64,000 nt of DNA from Chrysoperla carnea. Lineage: Eukaryota > Arthropoda > Insecta > Neuroptera > Chrysopidae. This document shows positions 19,190-33,200 of this stretch, piece after piece (position 1 is the first letter of the stretch; every line of letters begins with the position of its first letter). Under the pieces are notes generated by a model, which saw only the letters and a list, made by a program, of their open reading frames with translations, ran no database searches and was not told the DNA's origin. Where the stretch lies: NCBI RefSeq assembly GCF_905475395.1, contig NC_058338.1, forward strand, positions 37,702,935 through 37,766,934, read 5' to 3'. The position numbers were made by a program, and so were the translations under genes.

Positions 19190-21531
19190 ATATGTATAAT
19201 TTCGGTAAAAATCGGTTATAACGACATTGTAGGGAACAACAATTTTGGTCATTATATCGGCTATAACAACATATATATCCGGCATGTTGTTATAGCCGAC
19301 GATGATACATTCATATATGTGTTCGGTCAGGACCTTTCATTTTGATTTCATCGGTTCATTAAAATAGTGCATTTGAATAGCCAGATTTCTGGACTAAAAA
19401 CTCCATACATTCTCGCAGTGATACGGTAGGTGTATACAAAAATATGAAATCCAAGAAATGGATTAACAGTTATTAACCGTGGATATAGATTCGATTTAGG
19501 CGTAGGTATAGAAAAGAAATTGGCTGCCTTCGAAATTCAAACAAAATTAAGTTTTGTTAAATTAATGCAAAATTTAAGAGTTGTTGCTTTTGAGAGTTTT
19601 GCAGGACTCTTTAAAATGGATGATAATGTCAATTTGTTTGTATTTTTAATTAATTTAACGAATAACCCAATTTTTATAACGTCAAGCATTGAACACGTCG
19701 ACAATTTAATTTGACTAATAAAAACCCATTTAATTCAATATTTTGAAATTTTCCATTGAAAAACCACTTTCACAAACTTAAATTATTCTAAAAAAATTGA
19801 TTTTGATAAAAATCGTTCAGAAACATCTCAAACGATAAATTTATGGCACTATTTTTCCATTAATTAATTTGCTATGAGAAACCCGTAGAACTGTTGAAGA
19901 ACTGCTTATTTTTCCATTTTCCATGATCTTTATCTATATTATGTATTCATTACATTTATGTTTATTGTTTTTTTATATTTTGAAATTATTTTCCAGCATC
20001 CATGTCATCCAAGTCTACATTATTTGTGAATGAATAGCTTTGTCATCAAATCAGATGATGCTGAAACTAAACAGGATCAAGGTAGCAATATATTAGTCAG
20101 TAAATTAATAGAGCGTTAAATGAAAAAACGAATTAAAAATAACTGCATTTAAAAGACAGTCTTTCAGATTATAAATAGCATGAAAAGCTCAAACTTCAAC
20201 AATTCGCTCCAAATTAAATTAACAGTTTGTTCTCATAAAAACTGTAAAAGGTATCGTATCAAATAAAGTGCTTCGAATATTTTTGATCCAAAAAAGAGTT
20301 ATAAGAGTAAAAGCATATTTCAATTGGATGGCCAGCCAACCAAAATCGTTAAAAATATTAAATACGTTGCCAAAATATTAATCATATGAAAGCATCATTA
20401 TATGAGCGAAAGATTACGAAACCAAAAGCACTCACATTCGCTTGGTGTGAAATTTGATAACTTAAAATTAATTTCTAGGAGATCCTAATTTCATGACCAT
20501 CATACATGGGCAGATTTTGAGATTTTGGAGCCTTGTGCCTAAATATACGTGGAGTCCTTATTTTTTAAAATAATTTTTTCTTAATATTATCAAAATTTGA
20601 AGAAAATATTTTCAATAAGCTCAAAGGATCTACACCTAATTGTCATTATTTGAAAATTTTCCAATATTCAACGTTTAAAATAGATTTGACTGCCAAGAAT
20701 GAAAGAACAGCATTCATTTTGAAATGACCCAAAATTTATAAAAGATAAATTTTTAAACGATTAAATAAATAAGAAATGATTCATAAAAATTTGTTCGAAG
20801 TAGAATTCCATTTTTAAACGAATTAAACGTAGTATAGTTTTGAGGGAACAATATACGTTTTTGGATTGACTAACTTAATTACATTTATAGTATCGAATTT
20901 CATATATTTGAAAGGCATCAAAGACAAAAAAAAAATTTTCGAGCTTCATTCCACTTAGCCTTCAATGCGCTCCCGTTTAATCCTGGAAGGGTGAGTGTGT
21001 GATCTAATAATTTCACCACTCCCTAAATTTTTTCCTTTGGAAAATCGCAAGCAATGGCCCAATTTATATATTTCAAAATTTATTGGGTTTATTTGTCAAA
21101 CTTTTTTGCTGGAAGTATAAAAGATAGATGTGTTCAACAACTCAACTATAGCGTTTACTGGGGAATTACGCATCCCAAATTAACGCCGATTTAATCAAAT
21201 CATAATTATTATCCGTTACACCACAAAAATCAAATTTATTCGACCTTCAAAAGTACACAAAAAGTTAAATTAGTTTAGATGCATAATAATGTGTTTATAT
21301 TTAGACTAAAAATAGTGAATACGTTTACTAATTCTAACTACAGTGTGTGGTTAGGTAAAGTCCCAAAATATAAAATTTGATTTTTTGTAAAAAAAATTTT
21401 TCATCATGGGCTTTATTAAAACACTGAGCGTAAACAATTCACTAGACATTTAACTTAAGGTAACTATGGAAAAATGTATATACAAAATTTTAAAGAAAAT
21501 TAAAATTATAAATATTTTTTTAATAATAAAA
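19190..21531. other. intergenic between SPH genes 1 and 2
   Basis: About 2.3 kb without a recognised gene. It contains a perfect 16-bp hairpin at 19257-19299. The first stretch upstream of gene 1 (to about 19190) is homologous to the upstream region of gene 2, so the duplicated block ends near here. Confidence 0.55.
19257..19299. repeat. perfect 16-bp inverted repeat
   Basis: TCGGCTATAACAACAT at 19257-19272 pairs with ATGTTGTTATAGCCGA at 19284-19299 around an 11-base loop. A related sequence, CGGTTATAACGACATTGT, lies just upstream at 19213, so the motif is present three times within 90 bases. Confidence 0.85.
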
Positions 21532-21537
21532 TTTATT
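21532..21537 (-). terminator. candidate poly(A) signal of SPH gene 2
   Basis: Minus strand AATAAA about 80 bases past the stop codon, in the same relative place as in SPH gene 1. Confidence 0.45.
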
Positions 21538-21617
21538 CAAAAATAATTCCAAGGTTATGAAAATGATAATAATGATTTGAAACTAAAAAATTAAATTTAA
21601 AAAAAAAGAAGAAGCTT

Positions 21618-24600
21618 TTATCGATTATTGTTTGGTGATTGTATCCATGGTAAAAAATGTGCAACGTTCACATATACACCGGGGATATTTGGATAACCAC
21701 AACCAATACCCCAACTAACTAAGCCCACGACAGTCCATTGTCCAGTTACCAGTTCACAAACTAAAGGTGAACCACCATCACCCTAAAGACAAATAAACAA
21801 ACAAAGAAATAATCATTTACATAATATTGTGGTTATTAAAACTTGAATATTATTTTTTTACTTTGCTAGTGTGAAGTTTAACACACTCAAACGTAAATTT
21901 AGTCGAAAATTTCCATTATTTTTCTTTTCCCAAGCTTAGCGATTGGCTAATTTTCATTCTAATTGATTAAAAAACACTTTTCTTAACACAATTGTGGAAA
22001 TTTTTTTAATTTTGAAGAAAGGGAATATACTGTTTTACTTGGTTTGGGATCCCCCAATTGATCTCTGAGGCAACCGTTGGTCTTGGCATCACGTCACAGA
22101 AAATATAATACATTCCATGAATATTAATGCCAGCTTGAACGCGGAGTTGGATTTAACAGGCCATACATTACAATTTATTATTATATATACAAAAATTTAA
22201 GAATTTTCAAAAAAATTAATAATTTTTTAAACTACCACCTTCCCCCTCATCAATGTTTGTGCTATGTTAAACAAATACATAGCGGGAACAAAAAGTTTCG
22301 AAAACGTAGACGGAACTAAATTTATTTCAAAGAATCCTGAAAATAAATAGAATTATTAAGCTACTTACAGTACAAGCATCTTGGTTTAAATATCCTCCTG
22401 CACAAATAAAACTGTCACTATCCAAAGTGAAATCTGGACCAAGTCGAGTGCTTTTTAATTCTGATTCACATGAATTTTTATCAATTATTGGAACATGTAC
22501 AGTTTTTTGTACACTTTGATACATGCCATCGGCAAATTTATCTCGTCCCCAACCAGATACCCAGCAGCTAGAACAAAATCATTAATTTAGAACCAGTTCA
22601 CTTTTTAAGAATCCATTTTGTTGATCTTAACCATTCAATCGTATTCCAACAAAACTAGTCTCTCAACTATGTCGTATAACAAATAGTTCAATTTCTAGAT
22701 GCAGGGAAAAGGTTGTTCAATATTGGGCCTCCATACACTAGAATTCTTTTCAAGCGAAAGAAACGCAGCGTACCAAGTGGAACGAAAAGCGAGTTCATGT
22801 GTGGATTTCACGAAACACCGCACCTCTCTTCAGGAAAGCATATCGCATAAACATACAGGAAAGAGTACACATTTGTGAAAACTATCTACTTTCCTCTTGA
22901 GGGGAAAAGTTCTTTAGTAAAGTTTTACCAGACTGACTTTATTTTTAAATCTGGATAGCTGCGTTTATATTTGATTTGTACAGTGTTTTTGATATAAAAA
23001 AAGATAGTTTTCGTTGTTAAAGGTCGTTGTTAAAGGCGTAAAGTCGTTATTAAACATGTAAACTAACTTCAAACCCAGTGTTAATAGTATTTTAAATATA
23101 TTAGAAAAATAAGCATACCCTCTTTGAGCTTCAACTATTAAGTTTTCGTCATATGGTAAACAAGCTGGACCTATAACAGGACTATACGTAATATCTTCAC
23201 TAAATTTTAAAATAGCTATATCATTTTTAAAAGTTATACGATCAAAGTCCGGATGAATTGTTATAGTTTCAATGTTGTATTCTTTTGTATTGTCATCAAT
23301 TAGTTTACCATTTACAAAACCAAATCTTCCCTTCAATGGCTTATCAGTGTAGTCACTAAAATATATTAACAGTTCAGTAATAATTTATGCATTTTAATTA
23401 CACATATCGTAAAATTTAATCGCACACAAGCAAATTGTCGGTAAAAACTAGATAAAATACAAAACAGATTTGAAGTTCTTCCCAATAACGTATTAGGAGA
23501 TTCAAAATTCAATAAAGATGGGTAATTTGATCTGATTTTACCAATTTTTCGCCTTTGTTATAAACTCAATAAATAAAATATAAGTACGCGATCTTATGAG
23601 CAGCCGTCAAGGCAGTACGTCTATTTATTAATACACAACCACCTAGATACGAATTATCTGTATCTAATATGGCTCCAGTCCATGGATATTCGCCATAAAC
23701 AGCACGGCCCATAAGTTTATTTGCTCGTGGTTGAATACTACTTCGATTTCCACAAATCTCTGGTGCAGAAGTTTTTTCAGGAGGATAATAAGGACAACAT
23801 AATACATATCCAGGATAACAATTGAACTGAAAAAATAAAAATTTAAACATTTGTGCTTAACTAATTATTCATATTACTTTACAAATTTCTCACCGGTGTC
23901 ACAACTCGTGGATCAAATTTTCCTGCAAGTCTACCGCAATATGCTATTGGATAGCATGAACATTGGTATGGATTAAACCATGGTACTTGAGGTGTAGTTT
24001 CGGAAGGAAAATCTGAAAATAAAAAAAGTAAGGTCATTTATTGACTCTTAAAATTGTGTTACAACAACAGTGTACAACAAAAAATTTGAAAACAATTTGT
24101 AGAAAATAATTACAAAAGCAGTGATTTCCTTAATTTTTGTATCAAACACACTGAATATCTACTATCAATGCGATATTTTAATACTTGTCTAAGAGACGGA
24201 ATAAGGTCGACCTTCACCCATCTGATAACCAAATGAAACTCTATTTGTTATGAAAATTTATTTAGTTATAAACACGTCTATGATAGCTTGTCCATCGAAA
24301 GGTGTTTATGGGTAATTTAAATTAAATAAATGATTAATCTAATTTTGTACATGAGCGGATTTTTGCAGGCAATCCTATACCATTCTTTTCGTAATTAGAT
24401 TATCTTTCTTCTGATACTAATTTCAATTCGCTTAAGAACGCTGTAGTTGCATATATCGACCTACCTGTCCATACGCTATGCACAGATCCGTTAACCAATA
24501 GAAATTAGTATCAGTAAAACAATATTTTAATAAAAAAAATTATGGTAGGTATAGCCTTGTAAAACTTTAAAAATTAATTTAATTAAAATAGCTATGAACA

Positions 24601-25418
24601 AGCTATCATAGGCGTATTTATAAATCTCTAAAATTTCTTAAGCAATATGATGTCTCACCTGCTTATCAGATGTATAAAGATTAGTGCTTTAAAAGAAACG
24701 AGAAATTGAGTACCCACCGTATGAATGTATTCGTTACTAAAATAATCAATTATCTTTACAATCGTATCGTTATATTACTCGTCACTTTTTCATTCAATTT
24801 CAATGGGTAAGACTTTATGTCAGTTATAGGACAACTTTATAAGTCTAAGTATGTATGCTTTAATTCAAAAATTGGAGTAACGAAAAATGCGAGTAACGAG
24901 ATTTCGTGAGTAATGTTTCAGTATTCGGTATTAGATGGCGTATACGTTACTCAGTATTCTGTACATACGGTTTCTTACAGCTCCAATGAAAATCGTCTTT
25001 ATACCGCCTCCTATACTTAACTTTTACTACTAGTACTATGGTTATAACAAAATTCATCATCAAAGTTGAAAATAAGGTACAAATAATTTCAGCGACTAGT
25101 CTAAGCTTGCCTTGACGCTCGTACTACCTTAAAGAGGAAAATAATATATTTTAGAGGAAAATTAATAAAATTTAATGCTAAAAAAAGATTCACAAAATCA
25201 GCTTAACCAGTTTTCCCACTCTGTTATTTACACAAAGTAAATAGAGCTAATTTACACAAATTGAATAAAGGCTCATTTACACAAAGTAAATAAGGCTAGT
25301 TAAAGGAAAAAATTTTTAATTTTTTAAATTTACCTGCAAATTGGATACCATTTTCATTTTCACAAAAAATTATTTCGATCGAGCAAATATAAAATATAAA
25401 AATTAAAATATTAATCAT
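21618..25418 (-). CDS. SPH gene 2: clip-domain serine protease homologue, catalytic Ser lost (347 aa)
   Basis: Six exons: 25334-25418, 23894-24012, 23588-23826, 23119-23355, 22369-22567 and 21618-21782, totalling 1044 bases with phases identical to gene 1. The signal peptide is [19 protein letters not shown]. It has a canonical six-Cys clip: C46, C48 and C54 ([11 protein letters not shown]), then C71 (FNCYPG) and C78-C79 (YVLCCP). After DPRVVTP the clip is cut by a phase 0 intron. The protease-like domain begins [10 protein letters not shown] and keeps His145 and NDIAIL. Its C-terminal exon opens [16 protein letters not shown], so the catalytic Ser is Gly. Like gene 1 it has AAHK, leaving the Cys in GGCVLI unpaired. 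Secreted, non-catalytic cofactor of a haemolymph protease cascade is the likely role (family knowledge plus inference). Its donors are closer to consensus than those of gene 1, and it is probably the less altered copy. Confidence 0.9.
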
Positions 25419-28400
25419 AGCAAAAAAAAATATATTTATAGAATATATACTATTTACTGAATATTAAACTTATTTGAACTAATAAATATATGTATAATAT
25501 TAAAATAACTTTTATGATTTTTCATGTCTATCTTTAATTATTATGTTCGTGCTTAATTTAATTTAATTTAATTTCGTAATTTTTATTGCATTCTAATAAA
25601 TTAATTTTTCCCATAATGTGATATATCAGAAGTACTAAAAAAGCAATATAATAAGTATGCAATCAATTAAATTAATTATAATTTTCCTGGATTATTAAAA
25701 TAATTAGTTTGGATAGTTAGTTAAATTGATGGACGGAAATATTCATACTAACTTGCAGTGATAAGATGTAGATATAAGTGAAAATATTTCTTTGTAAAGT
25801 CATTACTTAGTTTAAACCTTTGTTTTTATAATATGAATCCATTTTCCAAAACGAAATTCAGGAGTTGAATAAGAGACTACATATAACACTCTGTTTTTCA
25901 AGAAAGAAAGGAGCAAAAACAAAGAGGACCTTCCGATTAATATTAATATCTCATATTTGGAGACACTTTTCTAGAGGTGGAAAATAGGTGAACTAATCCA
26001 ATTGAAGATGAGGATGCAACCCCTCCCGCCGAATATAATTCTGGCGTTATACCTTTGAGAACAACACTGTTACCTAACCATGTTTTTACATTGAGGAGTA
26101 CACTTTGAATTGAATATTTTACGTTCAAAGTAAATAATTAGTTGAATCAAATATTAATATCACCTTTTTTATAGTTGCTTTAAAAATAAACTTCAATGTT
26201 TAGTGCAAAGAAAATCAACGTAAGTATTCAATGTATAATTAAAGCGTTTTGTTTAATTGTTTTATATATATTTGAATTATAAATGTGTCGTCATAAAGAT
26301 TCAATTTGTAATCGGTGCATATTTTGTTCTACATACAGGCTGTTTAGTCATATCGATATATAACATAAAGTTTAAAAACTAAAACCCCAAAGACTACACA
26401 ATCACGCTCTAAATAGTATGAAAACAAGAAAATATTTTTATCGGAAATTAAAAAGACGGAAAAGAGGTCCCCCGACTGTAATGACTTTATTTAACTTATC
26501 ATAACGAAAATATTTTCCTGTTTTCATACTTATTAGAGCAAGATTTTATAATCGTTGCTTTTTTAGTTCATCAAATTCAAATTCAATAAATGTTAGACTT
26601 AGATTTCTAGCTTATTCTAATCATATTTAATTTTCTACTCGGCCAATTACCTAGCAGTAGTAGAGATTTGGGTAGAATGTGATTTAAAACATAAAACAAA
26701 ATAGCTTTTAACAATATACTTTTAACTAAAAAGTAAAAGCAAAATTTTACTTTTTGCAATTTTATTGGAAGTACTTATTTGGAAATCAGAAGTCTTCATT
26801 TAAATAGGTAGATCTTTCAAGAATCTGAAGAGTGATAGACACATTATCATCAAGAAACAACACTTAACGCTAATTAAAATTAAATCTAAATTAAATATAT
26901 AAAATAAATACGATAAAAACAATTTTAGAATCGTTTATACAATAATAATTAGTTAATATTCAGATAGTTCCCTTTACAAAACTCTTTCATACAGTTATGT
27001 ATAATTTGAAAATAAATTAATATGCAACTATAATCTCAACATATGCATATTTAATGCCTATAAAATGAAATGCAATATACTATATTGTATACAATTGTCT
27101 GTCTATATCAACAAATCTGTATTCAATGTGGTCTAAAAAGGAAATCCACTTTGAAAAATGATCAGATTAAAATTTATGAATTATTCGACAAAATTAATAG
27201 CATGAAATCTATTCAAAAACTATCAAAAACTGTGTAATTGCAAAATCGAAAGCACGTCTATCTGTTTGTATGCTACGAAAATTGGCATTTCAGCTGCTTA
27301 CCATATTAAATTTGTAGCTTTGAAATTTTGACCATGCCTAAATGTCATGTAAATGCAAAGCAATATGTATAAAAAAAGTGAAAAATTACGTTTCATTTTT
27401 TCAACTCCGCAGAAAAAAATTCACTAATCAAAATAAAACTGATGTGCATAAATATATATTTTCTAAAAACTATTTGTTTTGAATTAAGAGTGTGGTATGA
27501 GAAAGCTGGTAGGCTGAAAACTGACAGTCTATGTTGCTTTTTGTCGAATGAATTAAGAATACATTTTTTTTTTGCGAAAAAAGTAAACAATTTTATTTTT
27601 CTGGCTGTGTGTTTACAAGCTGACAAATGCGGCGGTTTGTATTATAATTTATAATTACTTAACGTAAATAATTGATTATTGGTGAGTAAGGTTCTTTACA
27701 TTAAAACATTCAATTTAGGGCAAGTAAGCTTTCAAATATGTAAAATGACCTACCATTCGCGGATTCAGGATTGCGCCCAGAAGGGAGGTTTGGTTTGTGA
27801 CTTTACAGGGTTTTCTATTATTGACTGCAGAACTTTCGCTTCCTGAATAAGTTTAGAAAAAAAAGAAAAAAAATGTTATTTACCAAATTTGGATCTGAGG
27901 CCTAATTTACGAGATAATCATCTCCTCTTATTATAATCAATCAATAAAAAATGCATTCTTTAAAATCAAATCCATCCAATAAAACACACTATTTAAACAG
28001 AGGATGTGTTTTATCATAGTATGAGAGAGTGACCTAAATGCAAAATACTACCAAAACAAATTCTTTTTGGCTACTCTTATTATTATAAAAACTAACCCAT
28101 AAAAACCAAGTATTATTACACTACCTTTCTTTGTAAATTAAGTTTTATACGCACCTTCAAGATTTTTCATCATGTTTAAGATCAAATTCACATGTAGGCA
28201 AAAATATTTAGAACTTTCCATGAATTTGTCGCTTAGGGATATGGCCTATATAGCCGAAAATCAAATCCAGGCCTACTCCGCTTACTACGTTACTAAAATT
28301 GGACAAAAATAGCATCCTGGTATGATTCTTGTCGCATTTTTATTTTAACGAATTATTTTGTCATAGTAAACTTGTTTATTTTAATTTTAAACAAAAGTTG

Positions 28401-28645
28401 ACTTAAATAATATTTTTTTGTAAATATTTTTTTCGGATAATTTTTTAAAATATTTTACTAACCACTTTGTGCTTTTATTGGGAAGTATAATATGCATGCA
28501 CATAGAAAGTTTGAACATACAATCTAGATTAATAACTCACTAACTGTAAATATAGATGGCATTAGTGTTGTTAGAGGTTGATCATGCGGGAATGAATCCC
28601 TGAATAATTTTCTGCATAATTTGAAACATATGATCATGATGGTTG

Positions 28646-28692
28646 ATAATAATAATCATAATAATAATCATAATAATAATGATCATAATAAT
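28646..28692. repeat. imperfect (AATAATC)n / (AAT)n simple repeat
   Basis: AATAATCATAATAATAATCA-type repeats, interrupted by GATC, over about 47 bases. Confidence 0.85.
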
Positions 28693-28964
28693 ATATAGGT
28701 TGTTGTAGAAAATGAATACATTTACATAATTTTCTGTATATTTTCTAGATAGATACGTCAAAATATTACCATTACTAGAGAGAGACATAGATACTATTAT
28801 AATAGCATTTGAAGGGTACAGGGAAAGAATATGTTCCACAGACATTGAGTTAGGATTTTGAAGAAATAAAACTTCTAATTTTCTTTATACGCGTGATTTC
28901 TCCACGACTATGGTTGCAAGTGTAAAAAGGATATGATATTAGCATTTTACTACCTTTGCACTTT

Positions 28965-29555
28965 TATACCATGTATATGAAATATATCAAGGTATATTAA
29001 GTTTGTTGACAAGTTTGTAACGCTTGAAAATATTGATGCTACCAACAAAATTTTGGTACAGGTAATCATAAAATCACCTAATTAGCCTGTTTTGGATTGT
29101 CTGTCCGTCTGTCTATCAACATCATTATTCAAAAACGAAAAGAGAAATCAAGCGAAAATTTTTATAGCTTGCTTAGTACGTAAAAAGTAAGGTCGAGTTC
29201 GTAAACGAGCAACATAGGGCAATGAGTCTTGAGTCCGTAGGACCAATCTTGTAAACGGTTAAAGATAGAACAAAAGTTTAATTGTAAAAAAATGTTCTTT
29301 ATAAAAAAATCAACAATTTATGTTTGAAATTTTTTTTTGTAAATATCACTGTCTACCCGTGAGGCCGCTAATTAGGTGCAAATTTTTTAGTACGTTTTAT
29401 ATGGGAATATCAGTTACATGTGTGTAGCTATCTAAGAGTGGATATCTTTCTTTATTTGTATGACGTAAAGAAACAAACGATTGGGTCATCAACACTGTCT
29501 ATATATGGTACTTCAACAAGTAACTCGGTCAATTGTTTGTTTATACTTGTTAGTT
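28965..29555 (+). repeat. dispersed repeat family A, near full-length copy
   Basis: Collinear with 11648-12230 from ATACCATGTATATGAAATAT through AACGAAAAGAGAAATCAAG, GAGTCCGTAGGACCAATC and AACACTGTCTATATATGGTA to AACTCGGTCAATTGTTTG. Confidence 0.7.
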
Positions 29556-30111
29556 TTAAAAACAGAACAATTCGACTTAGCATGTTTTATGCTGTACCCT
29601 TTATTTGTATCTACTATCTAACAGTAGTACCTACCTATAGTAACAACTAAACACACTTTTCCATATTATATTCTTCAGTTATTGTTGAAAACTGTATCAC
29701 CGGCATATTATGATTTTCTATCTATTTATCTCTACATTAAATTAACTCTGTAGGTACTGTGCAAATAAAAATATTTCTGGTTACATTTAATTTTTAATAT
29801 TCAAACAAGGTTCCCTAATACAGAAATGATCTATTTTATGAGAGCACTATGAGTTGCACCGTTTGACGATAAAGTAAATCTATGTGTAGATATACATTTC
29901 ATAAGGAGCGCCACAGATTATAAAAGGAAACAATTTTAATACATTTAATTGGAACTACGTTGGCCTACAGAATAAGCTCATAAAGACGAAGGGAAAAGTT
30001 ATTTACCAATTTTCGATCTGAGGCCTACTAGGACAGATTATTAACCAAATAAATTAATATAATATTAATAGAAAGTAAATAGTTTTATCAAATCACAGTT
30101 CAGTTAGATAT

Positions 30112-30290
30112 TCAACCGGCTGTCGTGTTGACAGACGGACGGAAGGACGGACAACCGAAAATGGACTAATTAGATGATTCTATGAACACCTATACCAAAA
30201 TTTTTTTGTAGCATCAATATTTTTAAGCGTTACAAACTTGGGACTAAACTTAGATTACCTTGGTATATTTCATATACATGGTATAAAAAA
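30112..30290 (-). repeat. dispersed repeat family A, truncated inverted copy
   Basis: Reverse complement of the first part of the family: GACAGACGGACGG, GAACACCTATACCAAAATTT, GTTACAAACTTGGGACTAAA and TTTCATATACATGGTATAAA. Confidence 0.7.
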
Positions 30291-33200
30291 ACTATTAAAC
30301 AAGCAACTGGTTGTGATAAATTTTTTATTATTACTGTATTTGTGGATGTATCGATCATATATTATATACTGTATTAATGTATTTGTATACATATTGTAAA
30401 TATGTGAATTATTCTTTATACAATATTTAATTAAATTCTGTTAAAATTGCATAATTCATTATTAAAAAATTGTTATAATTTACTAACATTCGTAAAACCA
30501 CAAAGTGTAATTTAATATTGACAGGCGTTGTTAGTGACTTTTAATTAATGATTCAATAAATACAAAAAAATGAAAGTAAAAAATTGTATAGAAAATATTT
30601 GCATTAAAACCTATAGAGCTCCTCTATTCTTTTGGGAGGCTACGGAGGAGGAAAGAAACAAATAGAAGGATTTTTATCAAACTGCAAATATTGATAGTCT
30701 GTGAGATAACAAGTTTGATTAAAAATGCCTCAAGGAATCTTTAAAGGTTATCATGAATTTGTAACAAACTTGAATTTTTTGGCAGTACACTTACTGCAAA
30801 AGGATTATTTTGAGTTCAAAGCTCTGGCCTTGGAAACCAGCAATATACATGAAAGATCTCATTGAGCAAAAAGGCCCAGGATTGCTAACAACACGATAGA
30901 CTATTTGGTCGTCAAATACAATTTTGATATAGAACTAAATGATCTTATGCTTTCTAGAAAAGTCGTGGGAAAAATTCAGTAGTGTATGTCAATGAAACGT
31001 CTGTTTCCACAGATAAATGGACCAATGAGACGATAGATATCATATTCAGAGATGTTAGACATCCAAAAATCAAACAGGCTAAAAATATTTGCAACAGTTT
31101 ACAAACCGAGATACTGACAATTTAATTTGAATATTAGCAACTGCATATAGCACTCCAGGCAATACATCTGTAACGACGAAATCAACGGAATGGTGAGATG
31201 TAGGAAAGCACTTTCATAACTGTTTCTAGACACAGGGGAGGGATAAAAAACATTAAAGCAAGCTAACCAACAAATAAAAAGTGCCCAAAGAAGTTTTAAC
31301 TCCTTCACAAAGACTGTAGACCAGGATCTTAATATACAGGATGTTTTTCTAACTGGACATTTGCAAAAAAAATAAATAAATAAGTCAGATACAAAAATGA
31401 TTCCAAACAAAAGTTTTTGTTTGATCATTTTAAAGCCTCGATCAATTCCAAATACATGTTTGCATTTAAGTCGATAGGTTCTAGGTAAAAAGGTGGTCAA
31501 TTTCATTTTTTCCAATGGAACCCTAACATTTTTTGTAGGTTATTCGTATTTTATAGGAAAAAAATTTTCAATGCATATTTTTTACAATTCTGTTGTTTTT
31601 TAAGAATGTAAAGATTCTTAAAATGTGGAAAAGTGTTTTTATTTAAACACGAATTGAGAATTTTTTTAAAATTTCTTAATACATTTTTTGCATAAGTTAG
31701 AAAAAGAAAGACTCTCTGTATATTTAATATTTATATGAGGCTTTGATTTAGACTACCACTTTCAACGGTCAGCGTGTTAAAAAACGATATAGAAGACAAT
31801 AAATCGGTAAAACTTATAAAGCAATATTTCTGATGATTTTTCATGGTGTCTGAAAATGCAAAATATATTATTATAAAATAAATTATGTATTCGAAAATAC
31901 TATCAAAAATCAACTTATGATAAAAGAGATCTGGTAAAAAAAAATTTGCTTCCTGTTTTTTTGTTACTTACAACAACGAATAAAAAATTTAAAACATTAT
32001 GAATTTGAGAAAAACTTTTATTATATGCAATTAATTTTTATGAACCTGTTGTAATATTTAACCATTTAATTTATTGACACTAATACAGTTTACGGGTAGA
32101 AATATTAATTCCATGGATAATTTAATAAATGCAATGAAAAAAGTTTTAATTTGTTGCGTAGAGCTAATTACATGTTTGATTTATTCATATTTTCATTAAA
32201 AAATAAATGAACTTACAAGATGTCTCACAATGACCATTTTTTATACTCTCAGTATTATGAATCATAGGCATATAAAAGCCAACTGATTACAAGTTTTATG
32301 GAAATTATTGCAAATGAATATTACCTAACTGACAGATGCCAAAAGTGTTTTGTATTTAAGTATTATTTTTATTTGAGTATTATTTTTAACACACGTCCGT
32401 CATCTTGACGGACCCTAAGTATCAAAGGCTTGAGACCATGTGTTCACTAGAGACTACCATCAAGATAAATTTACATAGAAGAGGGAAGCAGAAGTTAAAA
32501 AAAGTTTCCTAGTTTTTTGGTCTGTTATGGATTTCAACAAATTTTCAATTAAAATTTTTGAATGAAACTGAACTTTTGAAATTTCTGGGATATTTTATTA
32601 TTGATTTTCATGCAGGGATAAATAAAAAATCGTTGGTGATGACAAATTGTTCTTGAATGAAAAAGTTTGGGTTTTTATATTTCCCTTAGGTTTCTATCAT
32701 CTAAAAGTCTCTTAAAATTTGTATAGATGAGTCAGTCAGTCAGCTTCAAATAGAGATATATATTGCCATATACAGTTATCTACATCATACGAATAAATTT
32801 GTGATTTTTTCCAATAAAATTCGTTCCTGGAAAAAAATGAGGGAAAAAATACATATTTTTAACGAAAAATGAATATTATTTTAAATCCATAGTGAATTGA
32901 ATTCCCCATGTTGAGCAACTTTAACATCAGCATTACGACCAACATACGTCAGTAGTCATTATTACAAACTCACTATATCATAATACATCACAATGATAAT
33001 TTTCCATAGGTGTTATATAAATTCCCTGGTTGATTCATATTATTATTAGCTTCACTATTTTGGTAAACAAAACAAAAAATTGTTATCAAAACTTACTACT
33101 TCAACAGTTTATTGCTTACTAGGAATCTATAAGATCGAAGGAAGCAATGGGATTTTTTTTTCAATGGGAATTGTTAGAAAAATTACATATGAATAACTGA

